In this document: positions 1 to 6,065 of the stretch, piece after piece | Layout: each line of letters starts with the position of its first letter | How positions within the stretch are numbered: position 1 is the stretch's first letter | Assembly (NCBI GenBank): GCA_041581405.1 | Contig: JBFIDI010000268.1 | Coordinates: 1 to 7,871, forward strand | Source: CAISIP01 sp041581405 | GTDB taxonomy: Bacteria > Pseudomonadota > Gammaproteobacteria > Burkholderiales > Burkholderiaceae_C | Direction: 5' to 3' | DNA: 7,871 nucleotides | Position numbers and translations under genes: made by a program | Notes under the pieces: model-generated | What the model saw: only the letters and a program-made list of their open reading frames with translations | Databases searched by the model: none | What the model was told of the DNA's origin: nothing

Positions 1-510
1 GATGCGGCCGCGCTCGAGCCAGCGGCCGGCCAGCTCGACATGCTGCAACAGGCTGCCCTTGCGCAGCGGCTGCCCGGCCGCCGGCAGGCCCAGCGCGGTG
101 ACGTCCCAGCCGATCAGTTCGGCGCCCGGCGCAAGCTGCATCTGCAGCCGGTTTTCCGCCAGGCAGCCGTCGTAGCAGATCGCCTCCTGCGGCAACCATT
201 CCAGGCGCGATCCGGCGTCCATCCGGATGCGCGTGTGTTGCCGCGCCCATTCGCCCTGCGAGCGGTAGAAGCGGGTGGCACCCGGCGTCGTCACCAGGCC
301 ATGGCTGCCGGCGGTGGCGCTGATCGCAAGCTCCAGCGTGTCGCCGCCGACGATGCCGCCCGGCGGATGCACCAGCACGTTGTGGCAGATCGCGTCGCCC
401 TCGGGGTACAGGCTCTGCAGGATGCGCAGCGGACCCTGGTGGCGGTGCCGCGCGACGGTGCGCGACGCGGTGCTGGAGTAGTCGATGTCGAGTTGCGCAT
501 GCCAGGCCAT
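1..510 (-). CDS. ureD: Urease accessory protein UreD (UreH), N-terminal 170 residues, cut by the left edge
   Basis: UreD binds apo-urease in the cytoplasm and, with UreF and UreG, helps load nickel into the active site. The reverse strand is open from the ATG at 508-510 to the first base of the window, giving 170 residues with no stop. The family usually has about 270-290 residues, so roughly 100 C-terminal residues lie to the left. The recognisable UreD signature is present in order: LQSLYPEGD (residues 31-39), HNVLVHPPGGIVGGD (43-57), then a TTPGATRFYRS segment and LEWLPQEAICYD. The ATG is followed by MAWHAQLDIDY, a normal UreD beginning, but its ribosome-binding site is weak. UreD is commonly the first gene of a urease operon, so the structural genes are expected leftwards. 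It is divergent from the MFS gene, with 74 bases between the two starts. Identification is from motif recognition and is firm. Confidence 0.93.
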   Translation of the reverse strand, partial: MAWHAQLDIDYSSTASRTVARHRHQGPLRILQSLYPEGDAICHNVLVHPPGGIVGGDTLELAISATAGSHGLVTTPGATRFYRSQGEWARQHTRIRMDAGSRLEWLPQEAICYDGCLAENRLQMQLAPGAELIGWDVTALGLPAAGQPLRKGSLLQHVELAGRWLERGRI

Positions 511-523
511 GGTCCGAGTGTAG

Positions 524-551
524 AGGCCTCGCGCCGGGCGCCGGCAGGCCT
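524..551. repeat. Bulged inverted repeat between ureD and the MFS gene
   Basis: Two copies of AGGCCT (524-529 and 546-551) flank an inner pair GCCGG (533-537) and CCGGC (541-545) with a 3-base loop. The stem therefore has 11 pairs and one 3-base bulge at 530-532. It fills much of the 74-base divergent interval and ends 14 bases before the ureD start. It could be an operator or a leader hairpin, or simply GC-rich sequence. No convincing sigma-70 promoter was seen in this interval. Confidence 0.35.
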
Positions 552-584
552 GGCGGGCCCATGCTAGAGTCCCGGCTCCCCGCC

Positions 585-1985
585 ATGGACGCCATCACCA
601 CCAAACGTTATCTGCCATGGGTGGTCGCGATCGCGTTGTTCATGCAGCAGCTGGACTCGACCATCGTCAACACCGGCATCCCGGCCATGGCCAGCAGCCT
701 GGGCACGACACCGCTGGAGCTCAAGGCCGTGGTCACCAGCTACATCCTGAGCCTGGCCGTGTGTATCCCGCTCAGCGGCTGGCTGACCGACCGCTTCGGC
801 AGCCGGCGCGTGTTCCTGCTGGCGCTGGTGACCTTCCTGCTGGCGTCCATTGCCTGCGGGCTGGCCGTCAACGCCCAGATGCTGATCGCCGCGCGTATCC
901 CGCAGGGCATCTCGGCCGCGATGATGATGCCGGTCGGGCGCATGGCCATCGTGCGCACCTTCCCCAAGGGCGAACTGCTGCGGGCCATGAACTTCGTCAT
1001 CATCCCGGCCCTGCTCGGGCCGCTGCTCGGGCCGACCGTGGGGGGACTGATCGTGCACTGGTTGTCCTGGCGCGAAATCTTCTTCGTCAACGTGCCGGTC
1101 GGACTGGCGGCCCTGTGGTTCGGCTGGCGCTACATGCCGGACTACCGCAGTGCCACGCCCCGTCCGCTCGACGTGCGTGGCCTGCTGCTGTTCGTCAGCG
1201 GTGCCGGGCTGCTGTCGTGGCTGCTGGAGATCTTCGGCGACCACACGCTGGACAACAGCCAGGCGCTGGCGCTGCTGGTCGTGTCGTTGTCCTTGCTGGC
1301 CGCCTATGGCTGGCATGCCGCGCGTGTACCGTTTCCGCTGTTGCGACTGGGCTTGCTGCGTATCCGCACATTCCGCGTCTCGGTGCTGGGCGGCTTCGTG
1401 ACGCGGCTGGCCGTGGGGGGCATGCCCTTCCTGCTGCCCCTGCTGTACCAGGTCGGCATGGGCTTGCCGGCCTGGCAGTCCGGATTGCTGATGATGCCGG
1501 CCGCCGCCGCGGCCATGGGCATGAAGGTGATCGCCACCGCCTTGTTGCGTCGCTACGGCTTTCGGCGCGTGCTGACGGTCAACACGGTGCTGGTCGGCTG
1601 CACCGTGGCCGCCTATTCCCAGGTCGACGCGGGCACGCCGCTGGCTGTCATCGTCGGCATCGGCCTGTTGCTGGGCTTGTTCAACTCGCTGCAATACTCC
1701 AGCATGAACTCGATGGCGTATGCCGACATCGACGCCGCCGACGTCTCCATGGCCAGCACCATGGCCAGCACGATGCAGCAGATGTCGATGAGTTTCGGCC
1801 TGGCGCTGGGTTCGCTGGTCACCGGTTTCTACCTGTCGGGCCTGCCCCAGACGGACCAGCTCGCGGTCACCGGCGCCTTGCACCATGCCTTCCTGACGCT
1901 GGCCGTGCTGACGCTGCTGTCGTCGCTGTCGTTCCGCAGCCTGCGCGACGACGACGGCGAAAGCGTCAGCCGCGGCGCGGGGTGA
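585..1985 (+). CDS. MFS transporter, DHA2 (EmrB/QacA) family, MdtD/HsrA-like
   Basis: A predicted inner-membrane proton-driven exporter of 466 residues, with 13-14 hydrophobic segments spread along its length. The first membrane segment carries QQLDSTIVNTGIP (residues 21-33), typical of the 14-segment DHA2 group. Motif A follows as GWLTDRFGSRR (65-75), then RIPQGISAAMMMPVGR (104-119) and GPLLGPTVGG (145-154). These segments resemble remembered Escherichia coli MdtD/HsrA, whose substrate is not settled, so no drug is assigned. An in-frame ATG at 561 would add eight residues. I prefer 585 because MDAITTKRYLPW begins where homologues begin. Neither start has a strong ribosome-binding site. The gene stands alone, with no membrane-fusion protein or TetR regulator beside it. 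Its stop codon lies inside the hairpin it shares with the convergent lipoprotein gene. Confidence 0.9.
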   Translation: MDAITTKRYLPWVVAIALFMQQLDSTIVNTGIPAMASSLGTTPLELKAVVTSYILSLAVCIPLSGWLTDRFGSRRVFLLALVTFLLASIACGLAVNAQMLIAARIPQGISAAMMMPVGRMAIVRTFPKGELLRAMNFVIIPALLGPLLGPTVGGLIVHWLSWREIFFVNVPVGLAALWFGWRYMPDYRSATPRPLDVRGLLLFVSGAGLLSWLLEIFGDHTLDNSQALALLVVSLSLLAAYGWHAARVPFPLLRLGLLRIRTFRVSVLGGFVTRLAVGGMPFLLPLLYQVGMGLPAWQSGLLMMPAAAAAMGMKVIATALLRRYGFRRVLTVNTVLVGCTVAAYSQVDAGTPLAVIVGIGLLLGLFNSLQYSSMNSMAYADIDAADVSMASTMASTMQQMSMSFGLALGSLVTGFYLSGLPQTDQLAVTGALHHAFLTLAVLTLLSSLSFRSLRDDDGESVSRGAG

Positions 1986-2020
1986 CGGGCAGGCCCGGCG
2001 GCCAGGGCCTGGGCGTCACC
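1981..2020. terminator. Two-part hairpin over both convergent stop codons, candidate bidirectional terminator
   Basis: The outer arms GGTGACG (1981-1987) and CGTCACC (2014-2020) are perfect complements. After a 2x2 GG/GG internal loop, the inner arms CAGGCCC (1990-1996) and GGGCCTG (2005-2011) are also perfect, closing an 8-base loop. Both arm pairs share one centre at 2000.5. The TGA of the MFS gene (1983-1985) lies in the left outer arm and the stop of the lipoprotein gene (2016-2018) in the right outer arm. There is no T tract on either side, so this is not a textbook intrinsic terminator. It may block read-through or protect both 3' ends. Confidence 0.6.
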
Positions 2021-2531
2021 GCCGCGGCCGACAGGCCGGTGCGCGCCAGTAGTCGAATGCGGCCTGCCGGAGCTGGTGGGACAGTGCCGACGCGCCGACC
2101 ATGGACTGCACCATGACGCCGTCGCGACCGGGCTCGATCAGCACCGCGCCGATGCCGGGACCCAACGGGTCGGGGGCAAAGGCCTGGCGGCGCGTGCCGT
2201 CCACGACCACCAGCCGGTCGGCGAACACGGTTTCCAGCCGGTGCGGCAGCGCACCCAGGCACTGCCGGGTGTCCGCGAGCGCGAAACGCACATGGGCCCG
2301 GGCTTCGGCCACGCCTTCGACCGACGCGTCGCGTGCCTCGGGTGGCAGCAGCGCATAGACGGTGGGGCCGGCGAGCGTGCGCTGCACCTCGACGGCGGCG
2401 CCGGGCGCCGATGCCGCGGCCGGAGCCGACGCGGGCGACGCACAGGCCGCGAGCCACAGACACAGCATGCCCGACAACACCCATGGCAGGCCGAAGCGCC
2501 AGCCACGTGACCCGAGCGGCAGTCGCGTCAT
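2016..2531 (-). CDS. Small lipoprotein of unknown function, partner of the M15 peptidase gene
   Basis: A 171-residue protein that I do not recognise. Its N-terminus is a lipoprotein signal: basic residues, a hydrophobic stretch (about 14-28) and lipobox L27-A-A-C30, so C30 should be lipidated after signal peptidase II cleavage. An Ala/Pro/Ser linker (31-46) follows, then a globular part of about 120 residues with conserved-looking stretches TVYALLPPEARD (57-68) and DRLVVVDGTRRQAF (105-118). There are only two mature cysteines besides C30, namely C91 and C167, which could form a disulfide. The ATG at 2529-2531 was chosen because it places the signal peptide exactly at the N-terminus; the open frame runs further up but only as antisense to the peptidase gene. 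The Shine-Dalgarno is poor. With 31 bases from the peptidase stop, the pair probably forms one transcript. Lipoprotein call likely; function unknown. Confidence 0.75.
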   Translation of the reverse strand: MTRLPLGSRGWRFGLPWVLSGMLCLWLAACASPASAPAAASAPGAAVEVQRTLAGPTVYALLPPEARDASVEGVAEARAHVRFALADTRQCLGALPHRLETVFADRLVVVDGTRRQAFAPDPLGPGIGAVLIEPGRDGVMVQSMVGASALSHQLRQAAFDYWRAPACRPRR

Positions 2532-2562
2532 TACGCGCGGCGCCCGTGGGGATCGTCGCGGC

Positions 2563-3030
2563 TCATGGATAGCTGGCCCGGGGCAGCTCGAAGTGCGGCC
2601 CGTCGATGAAGGCGCGTTGTCCGGCCCTGCGGCGCCGCGCGACATAACCTGCCACCAGGTCCTCGGGAGGCTCGGTCGACGCGAGGAAGTCGACGTCCCA
2701 CGCCCCGCCCCAGCGCAGCGGCGTGTTGCGTTCCTGCGCCGCAAGCCGCATCGCGTCGGCGATGTGGTAGATCGGCGGCCACTCCCAGCGCAGCTTGCCG
2801 TTGATGTACGGCACGAGGTCGACGGCATGGCCGGTGATGTGGCGCGAGTTCAGCGTCTGGCTGGCGCCGCCGGAGACCAGCCGCTGCTGCTCGGCCAGTG
2901 TGCGGATGCCGTCGTGCACGGAGAAGTCCTGGATCGTCAGCACGATGGCCCGCTGCACGATCGCGACCAGGTCCGGATGGACGCCCTTGAGTTCGGCCCG
3001 CGATCGGGTGCCCAGAGTGAATTCGGACAT
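2563..3030 (-). CDS. M15-family peptidase, phage endolysin-like (L-alanyl-D-glutamate or D-Ala-D-Ala type)
   Basis: A 155-residue zinc peptidase expected to cut the peptide stems of peptidoglycan. The M15 zinc site is complete: SRHITGHAVD (residues 62-71) supplies H64 and D71, and GPHFELP (144-150) supplies H146. The N-terminus, with RSRAELKGVHPDLVAIVQRA (9-28) and DGIRTLAEQQRLV (40-52), closely matches single-domain phage endolysins. Between WGGAWD (107-112) and the last ligand lies a segment of about 30 residues ending in an arginine-rich helix, which I recall from one endolysin subgroup. There is no signal peptide or membrane anchor, so export would need a holin or lysis, and none is visible. 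Start ATG 3028-3030 has GGGAGA five bases upstream. It heads a unit with the lipoprotein gene. It may be a prophage remnant or a domesticated host enzyme; exact bond specificity is not determined. Confidence 0.86.
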   Translation of the reverse strand: MSEFTLGTRSRAELKGVHPDLVAIVQRAIVLTIQDFSVHDGIRTLAEQQRLVSGGASQTLNSRHITGHAVDLVPYINGKLRWEWPPIYHIADAMRLAAQERNTPLRWGGAWDVDFLASTEPPEDLVAGYVARRRRAGQRAFIDGPHFELPRASYP

Positions 3031-3035
3031 GCGCG

Positions 3036-3041
3036 TCTCCC
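3036..3041 (-). promoter_or_regulatory. Ribosome-binding site of the M15 peptidase gene
   Basis: Reverse-strand GGGAGA with five bases to the ATG at 3028-3030. It fixes this start, and it is clearly better than the signal in front of the downstream lipoprotein gene. Confidence 0.65.
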
Positions 3042-3051
3042 AAAACGGTTC

Positions 3052-3080
3052 ATGCTATCGCGCAATGGCGTGCTTGACCA
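3052..3080 (-). promoter_or_regulatory. Candidate sigma-70 promoter for the M15-lipoprotein unit
   Basis: On the reverse strand, TGGTCA (3075-3080) and TAGCAT (3052-3057) each match the -35 and -10 consensus at four of six bases and are 17 bases apart. The -10 box lies 21 bases before the peptidase start codon. The interval upstream of the unit is only 91 bases, so a promoter is expected here unless tctC transcripts read through. Confidence 0.35.
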
Positions 3081-3090
3081 GCCTCGGGTG

Positions 3091-3116
3091 GCGGGCGGCG
3101 GGAGCCGACCGCCCGC
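3091..3116 (-). terminator. GC hairpin just after tctC, weak terminator candidate
   Basis: GCGGGCGG (3091-3098) and CCGCCCGC (3109-3116) are perfect 8-base complements around a 10-base loop. The hairpin begins five bases past the tctC stop codon (3122-3124). No T tract follows on the reverse strand. It could end or stabilise the tctC mRNA before the M15 promoter. Confidence 0.4.
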
Positions 3117-3121
3117 GCGGC

Positions 3122-4105
3122 TTATTCGACCTTGATGTTGGCGCGCCGGACGACTTCGCTCCAGCGGGCGATGTCCTTCTTCATGTGTTCCTCGAAGCCT
3201 TTCGGGGTCGATGCGGTGGCGTCCGTTCCCATGGGCTTGAGCGAGGCCAGGTAGTCGGGATCGTTCAGGATGCGCTGCGTCTCGGCGTTGAGCCGGTCGA
3301 TGACGGCCTGGGGCGTGCCCAGCGGAGCGGACAGGCCGGTCCAGGAACTGGCGTCGAATCCCGGCAGCCCGCTTTCGGCGATCGTCGGAATGTCGGGCGC
3401 GGCCGATGAACGCCTGGCCGACGTGACACCCAGCGCGCGCAGCTTGCCGCCGCGCACCTGCGCCAGCGCATTGGGAATGGTCTCGAGCATCATCGACACC
3501 TGGCCGCTGAGCAGGTCGGGCATGGCCGCGCTGCCACCCTTGTAGGGCACGTGCACGATGTCGATGTCGGCGCTGGACTTGAACAACTCCCCGAACAGGT
3601 GCGACGCGGAGCCGTTGCCGGCCGACGCGAAGTTGAGCTTGCCCGGATTCGCCTTGGCATGGGCGATCAGTTCGGCGACGGTGTTCGCGGGTACCGACGG
3701 ATGCACGAGCAACACGTTGGTCAGCGTGTGCAACATGCCGATCGGCGCCAGGTCCTTGACCGGATCCGTCTTGCGGTTCGGATACAGGGCGGGCCCGATG
3801 CCGTGGGTGCCGTTGGTGGCGAACAGGATGGTGTAGCCGTCCGGGGCGGCATTCTTCACGACGTCCATGCCGATGACCCCGCCGGCGCCGGGACGGTTCT
3901 CGACCACGATGGTGGTCTTGAGCCCTTCGGACATGGACTTGCCCACGGCCCGCGCCAGCGCGTCGGACGAGCCGCCGGGTGCGAACGTGACGACCAGGCG
4001 GATGGGTTTGTCCGGATAGGACTGGGCCGCGGCGGGCAGGGCGGCAAGCGCTGCACATGCCGTCGCGACGGCGAGAACGCTAGACTTGAAGAAGGACATC
4101 GGCAT
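3122..4105 (-). CDS. Bug/TctC-family periplasmic solute-binding protein (tripartite tricarboxylate transporter type)
   Basis: A 327-residue secreted binding protein that would capture a small carboxylate-like ligand in the periplasm. A Sec signal peptide runs from M1 to about A27 (hydrophobic residues 9-23, then PAAA before QSYPDKP). The mature start shows the Bug family pattern: YPDKPIRLVVTFAPGGSSD (30-48), then VENRPGAGG and PDGYTILF, and later VPYKGGSAAMPDLL. Its length is normal for the family. The ATG at 4103-4105 is chosen because GGAG lies five bases upstream; the ATG at 4097-4099 would be two residues shorter and sit too far from that site. TctA and TctB membrane proteins are absent from the window, so this is an orphan binding protein, common in Bordetella-like genomes, where it may share a distant permease or act as a sensor. 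It is divergent from lysR. Ligand unknown. Confidence 0.93.
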   Translation of the reverse strand: MPMSFFKSSVLAVATACAALAALPAAAQSYPDKPIRLVVTFAPGGSSDALARAVGKSMSEGLKTTIVVENRPGAGGVIGMDVVKNAAPDGYTILFATNGTHGIGPALYPNRKTDPVKDLAPIGMLHTLTNVLLVHPSVPANTVAELIAHAKANPGKLNFASAGNGSASHLFGELFKSSADIDIVHVPYKGGSAAMPDLLSGQVSMMLETIPNALAQVRGGKLRALGVTSARRSSAAPDIPTIAESGLPGFDASSWTGLSAPLGTPQAVIDRLNAETQRILNDPDYLASLKPMGTDATASTPKGFEEHMKKDIARWSEVVRRANIKVE

Positions 4106-4110
4106 CGGGA

Positions 4111-4114
4111 CTCC
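4111..4114 (-). promoter_or_regulatory. Ribosome-binding site that decides the tctC start
   Basis: Reverse-strand GGAG, five bases before the ATG at 4103-4105 and eleven before the next in-frame ATG at 4097-4099. The spacing favours the first. Confidence 0.6.
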
Positions 4115-4223
4115 AGGAAATGGTGTGGGCCATGGCGTGCAAGGAATGCGCCAGGGCCTCGGCGGAAATGTCCCATTTTGCGGTTTCGTGGCGGTTCCAC
4201 GCGTCGCCGTATTCACTACCAGA

Positions 4224-4240
4224 TATGCGCGGTGTGCATA
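4224..4240. promoter_or_regulatory. LysR-type operator (T-N11-A dyad) in the tctC-lysR divergent region
   Basis: TATGC (4224-4228) and GCATA (4236-4240) are perfect inverted arms around seven bases, and one further pair (4230 with 4234) extends the dyad. T4226 and A4238 give the classical T-N11-A spacing of LysR boxes. The site is 43 bases before the lysR start and 118 bases before the tctC start. That suits autoregulation of lysR together with activation of tctC. It is one of the few AT-richer spots in the region. Specific binding by the adjacent regulator is inferred. Confidence 0.55.
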
Positions 4241-4272
4241 CGAGGCCACGGACCGCGCCGGGGCACAAGATC

Positions 4273-4277
4273 GGAGA
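4273..4277 (+). promoter_or_regulatory. Ribosome-binding site that fixes the lysR GTG start
   Basis: GGAGA with six bases to the GTG at 4284-4286. The following residues (MELEQLKYF) are the standard LysR beginning, so longer in-frame readings from 4086 are rejected. Confidence 0.7.
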
Positions 4278-4283
4278 ACGTGC

Positions 4284-5186
4284 GTGGAACTCGAACAGCT
4301 GAAATATTTCATCCAGGTGGCCGAACACGGCAGCTTCTCGCGCGCGGCGGCGGCCCTGGCCGTGACCCAGCCCTTTCTCAGCCGCCAGGTGCGACGGCTG
4401 GAGGTGGAGCTGCATCGGCACCTGTTCCATCGCCATGGCCGCGGCATCTGGCTGACCGAGGATGGCGAACGATTCCTGCGCACGGCGCGTAGCGTGACGC
4501 ACCAGCTCGAGCTGGCCACCGTGGTCTCCTCGGGCGCGGCGCACGAGCTGACCGGCCGGTTCGCGTTCGGCCTGACGCCGACCTTGTCGCGTTCCGTGAC
4601 GGTGCCGCTGGTGCGGGCGTTCACCGCGCGTTTTCCGCTGGCGCGGCTGTCGATCGTCGAGGACCTGTCGCGCAAGCTGCACGAGCGGGTGTTGTCCGGC
4701 CAGCTCGATGCGGCCCTGTTGCACGACCAGGCGTCCTCGAGCCAGATCGAGGTGGAGCCGGTGTGCAGGCTGGCCCTGCACCTGCTGACACGCGAGGGCG
4801 GCGCGATGGCCCAGCGCGACAGTGTCGATTTCGCCGAACTGGCCGGACTGCCGATGATTTTTCCCAGCCCGCCCAACCCCTTGCGTTCGCTGGTCGAATC
4901 GCAGGCGGTGTCCGGTGGCGTGGAACTCAACGTGGTCTACGACGTCGATGGTGTCGAGACCATCCTGGACCTGGTTCGCGAGGGATACGGCCATACCGTG
5001 ACGTCGGCCCATGTCGTCGGTGGCGACCGGCGGGCCGATGCGTTGCGGGCCATCCCGATTGCCGCACCCGCGCTGGTCACGACCCTGTCGCTGGCCAGGG
5101 CGTCGCGGCATCGGCCCTCGACGCTGCACCGGATGGCGCTCGACGTGTTGCGTCCCGTACTGACGCGCGTGCTCGGGCGCGCGTGA
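4284..5186 (+). CDS. LysR-type transcriptional regulator with Nac-like effector domain
   Basis: A 300-residue DNA-binding regulator of normal family length. The N-terminal winged helix-turn-helix (about 1-60) reads MELEQLKYFIQVAEHGSFS, with TQPFLSRQVRRLE (28-40) as the recognition helix region. A linker helix and the two-lobed effector domain (about 90-295) follow. The effector part shows FPLARLSIVEDLSRKLHERV, PMIFPSPPNPLR and VYDVDGVETILDLVREGYGHTV, a pattern I associate with the Nac-like PBP2 subgroup; that does not by itself mean nitrogen control. The start is GTG. The gene is divergent from tctC and shares a T-N11-A operator with it, so tctC is the most likely target. It converges on tauD with 42 bases between the stops. 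The inducer is unknown but is probably the TctC ligand or a breakdown product of it. Confidence 0.93.
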   Translation: MELEQLKYFIQVAEHGSFSRAAAALAVTQPFLSRQVRRLEVELHRHLFHRHGRGIWLTEDGERFLRTARSVTHQLELATVVSSGAAHELTGRFAFGLTPTLSRSVTVPLVRAFTARFPLARLSIVEDLSRKLHERVLSGQLDAALLHDQASSSQIEVEPVCRLALHLLTREGGAMAQRDSVDFAELAGLPMIFPSPPNPLRSLVESQAVSGGVELNVVYDVDGVETILDLVREGYGHTVTSAHVVGGDRRADALRAIPIAAPALVTTLSLARASRHRPSTLHRMALDVLRPVLTRVLGRA

Positions 5187-5209
5187 AGCTGCCGGGTGGC
5201 CGTCCGATC

Positions 5210-5227
5210 CCGCCGCCCGCGCGGCGG
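5210..5227. terminator. GC hairpin between lysR and tauD, candidate bidirectional terminator
   Basis: CCGCCGC (5210-5216) and GCGGCGG (5221-5227) are perfect 7-base complements around a 4-base loop. The hairpin lies in the 42-base gap between the convergent stops and ends immediately before the tauD stop triplet (5229-5231). There is no T tract on either side. Confidence 0.45.
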
Positions 5228-5228
5228 C

Positions 5229-6041
5229 TCAGCCCGCCAGCGGCGCCGCCGTGCCCTCGACCTGCACCCGGTATCCCGAGCGCACGTTCGGCCAGTAGTC
5301 CCAGATCGCCTTGTGCTGCGTGCAGCGATTGTCCCAGAAGGCGATCGAATGATCGCGCCAGCGAAAACGCACGGTCCACTCGGCCCGCACGCAATGGGCG
5401 TACAAGAACTCGAGGATGGCGCGGCTTTCCGCGCGCGAGACCTCGTTGATGTGCGACGTGAAGTCGGTGTTGACGAAGATCACGCGCCGGCCGGTGTCCG
5501 GGTGGCGCGTGATGACCGGGTGCACCGACACCGGCGTGCCGGGGCCGAACACGCGGGTGCCGTCGTGCGTGGCGGTCAGGCCCGAGAGGTATTCCTTCAT
5601 CTTCGCGGACAAGGCGTCGTAGGCGGCGTACATGCTCGCGAACATCGTGTCGCCGCCGCCCTTGGGCGGGACCGTGTGGTTGTACAGCATGCTGCCCAGC
5701 GGCGGGATCGCGGCGCAGGACTGGTCGCTGTGGAAGTTCTCGCCGGAGATGCGGGTGGACGTCTCGTCGTAGTGGAACTTGCGGACCAGCGGGTTGTCGG
5801 TGGTCTTGCTGATGGTGTTGACACCGACATGCCGCCCCAGCGGTCCGAAATGGCTGGCCACGCGGATCTGGTCGTCGAAACCGATCTTCTGCTCGCGAAA
5901 GAACACCACCTGGTATTCGAGGAATGCGTGCCGCAACTCGGCCTGCTGGGCGTCGGACAACGGCCGCGTGAGGTCGACCTCGCCGATCTCGGCGCCGATA
6001 TGGGGCGACAGGGGTGTCACGGTGATGTGCTGGTATTCCAT
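5229..6041 (-). CDS. TauD/TfdA-family Fe(II)/2-oxoglutarate-dependent dioxygenase
   Basis: A 270-residue cytosolic enzyme expected to hydroxylate a small anionic substrate using O2 and 2-oxoglutarate, releasing succinate and CO2. The iron site is complete: H104-x-D106 in ENFHSDQS and distal H243 in WDNRCTQHKA. T132 (GGGDTMF) matches the 2-oxoglutarate-contacting threonine of E. coli TauD. R254 and R258 follow H243 by 11 and 15 residues, the same spacing as TauD H255, R266 and R270, where R266 holds 2-oxoglutarate and R270 the sulfonate. Length is close to TauD. Start ATG 6039-6041 has only a weak GAGA seven bases upstream; the longer open frame to 7439 is antisense to the metallopeptidase gene. 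It converges on lysR and is divergent from the metallopeptidase. Substrate (sulfonate, aryloxyacetate, carnitine-like or other) is not determined, so tauD is not assigned as a symbol. Confidence 0.9.
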   Translation of the reverse strand: MEYQHITVTPLSPHIGAEIGEVDLTRPLSDAQQAELRHAFLEYQVVFFREQKIGFDDQIRVASHFGPLGRHVGVNTISKTTDNPLVRKFHYDETSTRISGENFHSDQSCAAIPPLGSMLYNHTVPPKGGGDTMFASMYAAYDALSAKMKEYLSGLTATHDGTRVFGPGTPVSVHPVITRHPDTGRRVIFVNTDFTSHINEVSRAESRAILEFLYAHCVRAEWTVRFRWRDHSIAFWDNRCTQHKAIWDYWPNVRSGYRVQVEGTAAPLAG

Positions 6042-6065
6042 GGCGATGTCTCGTTGGGGGTGGTC

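Noticed and set aside
561..584. ATG at 561 as the MFS start
   Set aside because: It adds eight residues unlike the family N-terminus and has no better ribosome-binding site than the ATG at 585, though it cannot be fully excluded.
564..1886. A 440-codon open frame antisense to the MFS transporter
   Set aside because: Its product is Gln/His/Arg/Gly-rich with no family resemblance, as expected for the complement of a GC-rich membrane-protein gene. The sense frame has clear DHA2 motifs.
617..2116. A 499-codon forward open frame overlapping the MFS gene in another frame
   Set aside because: The product is an Arg/Gly/Ala-rich low-complexity string with no motif, and the MFS frame explains the DNA.
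2016..3030. The M15 gene and lipoprotein as an endolysin plus Rz1-type spanin
   Set aside because: Rz1 proteins are short, proline-rich and usually nested in or overlapping Rz. This lipoprotein has a globular domain of about 120 residues and is separate, with no Rz-like gene.
4106..4930. An N-terminal extension of the tctC frame across the lysR gene
   Set aside because: A normal signal peptide begins at 4105 with a good ribosome-binding site, and the extension is only the complement of lysR.
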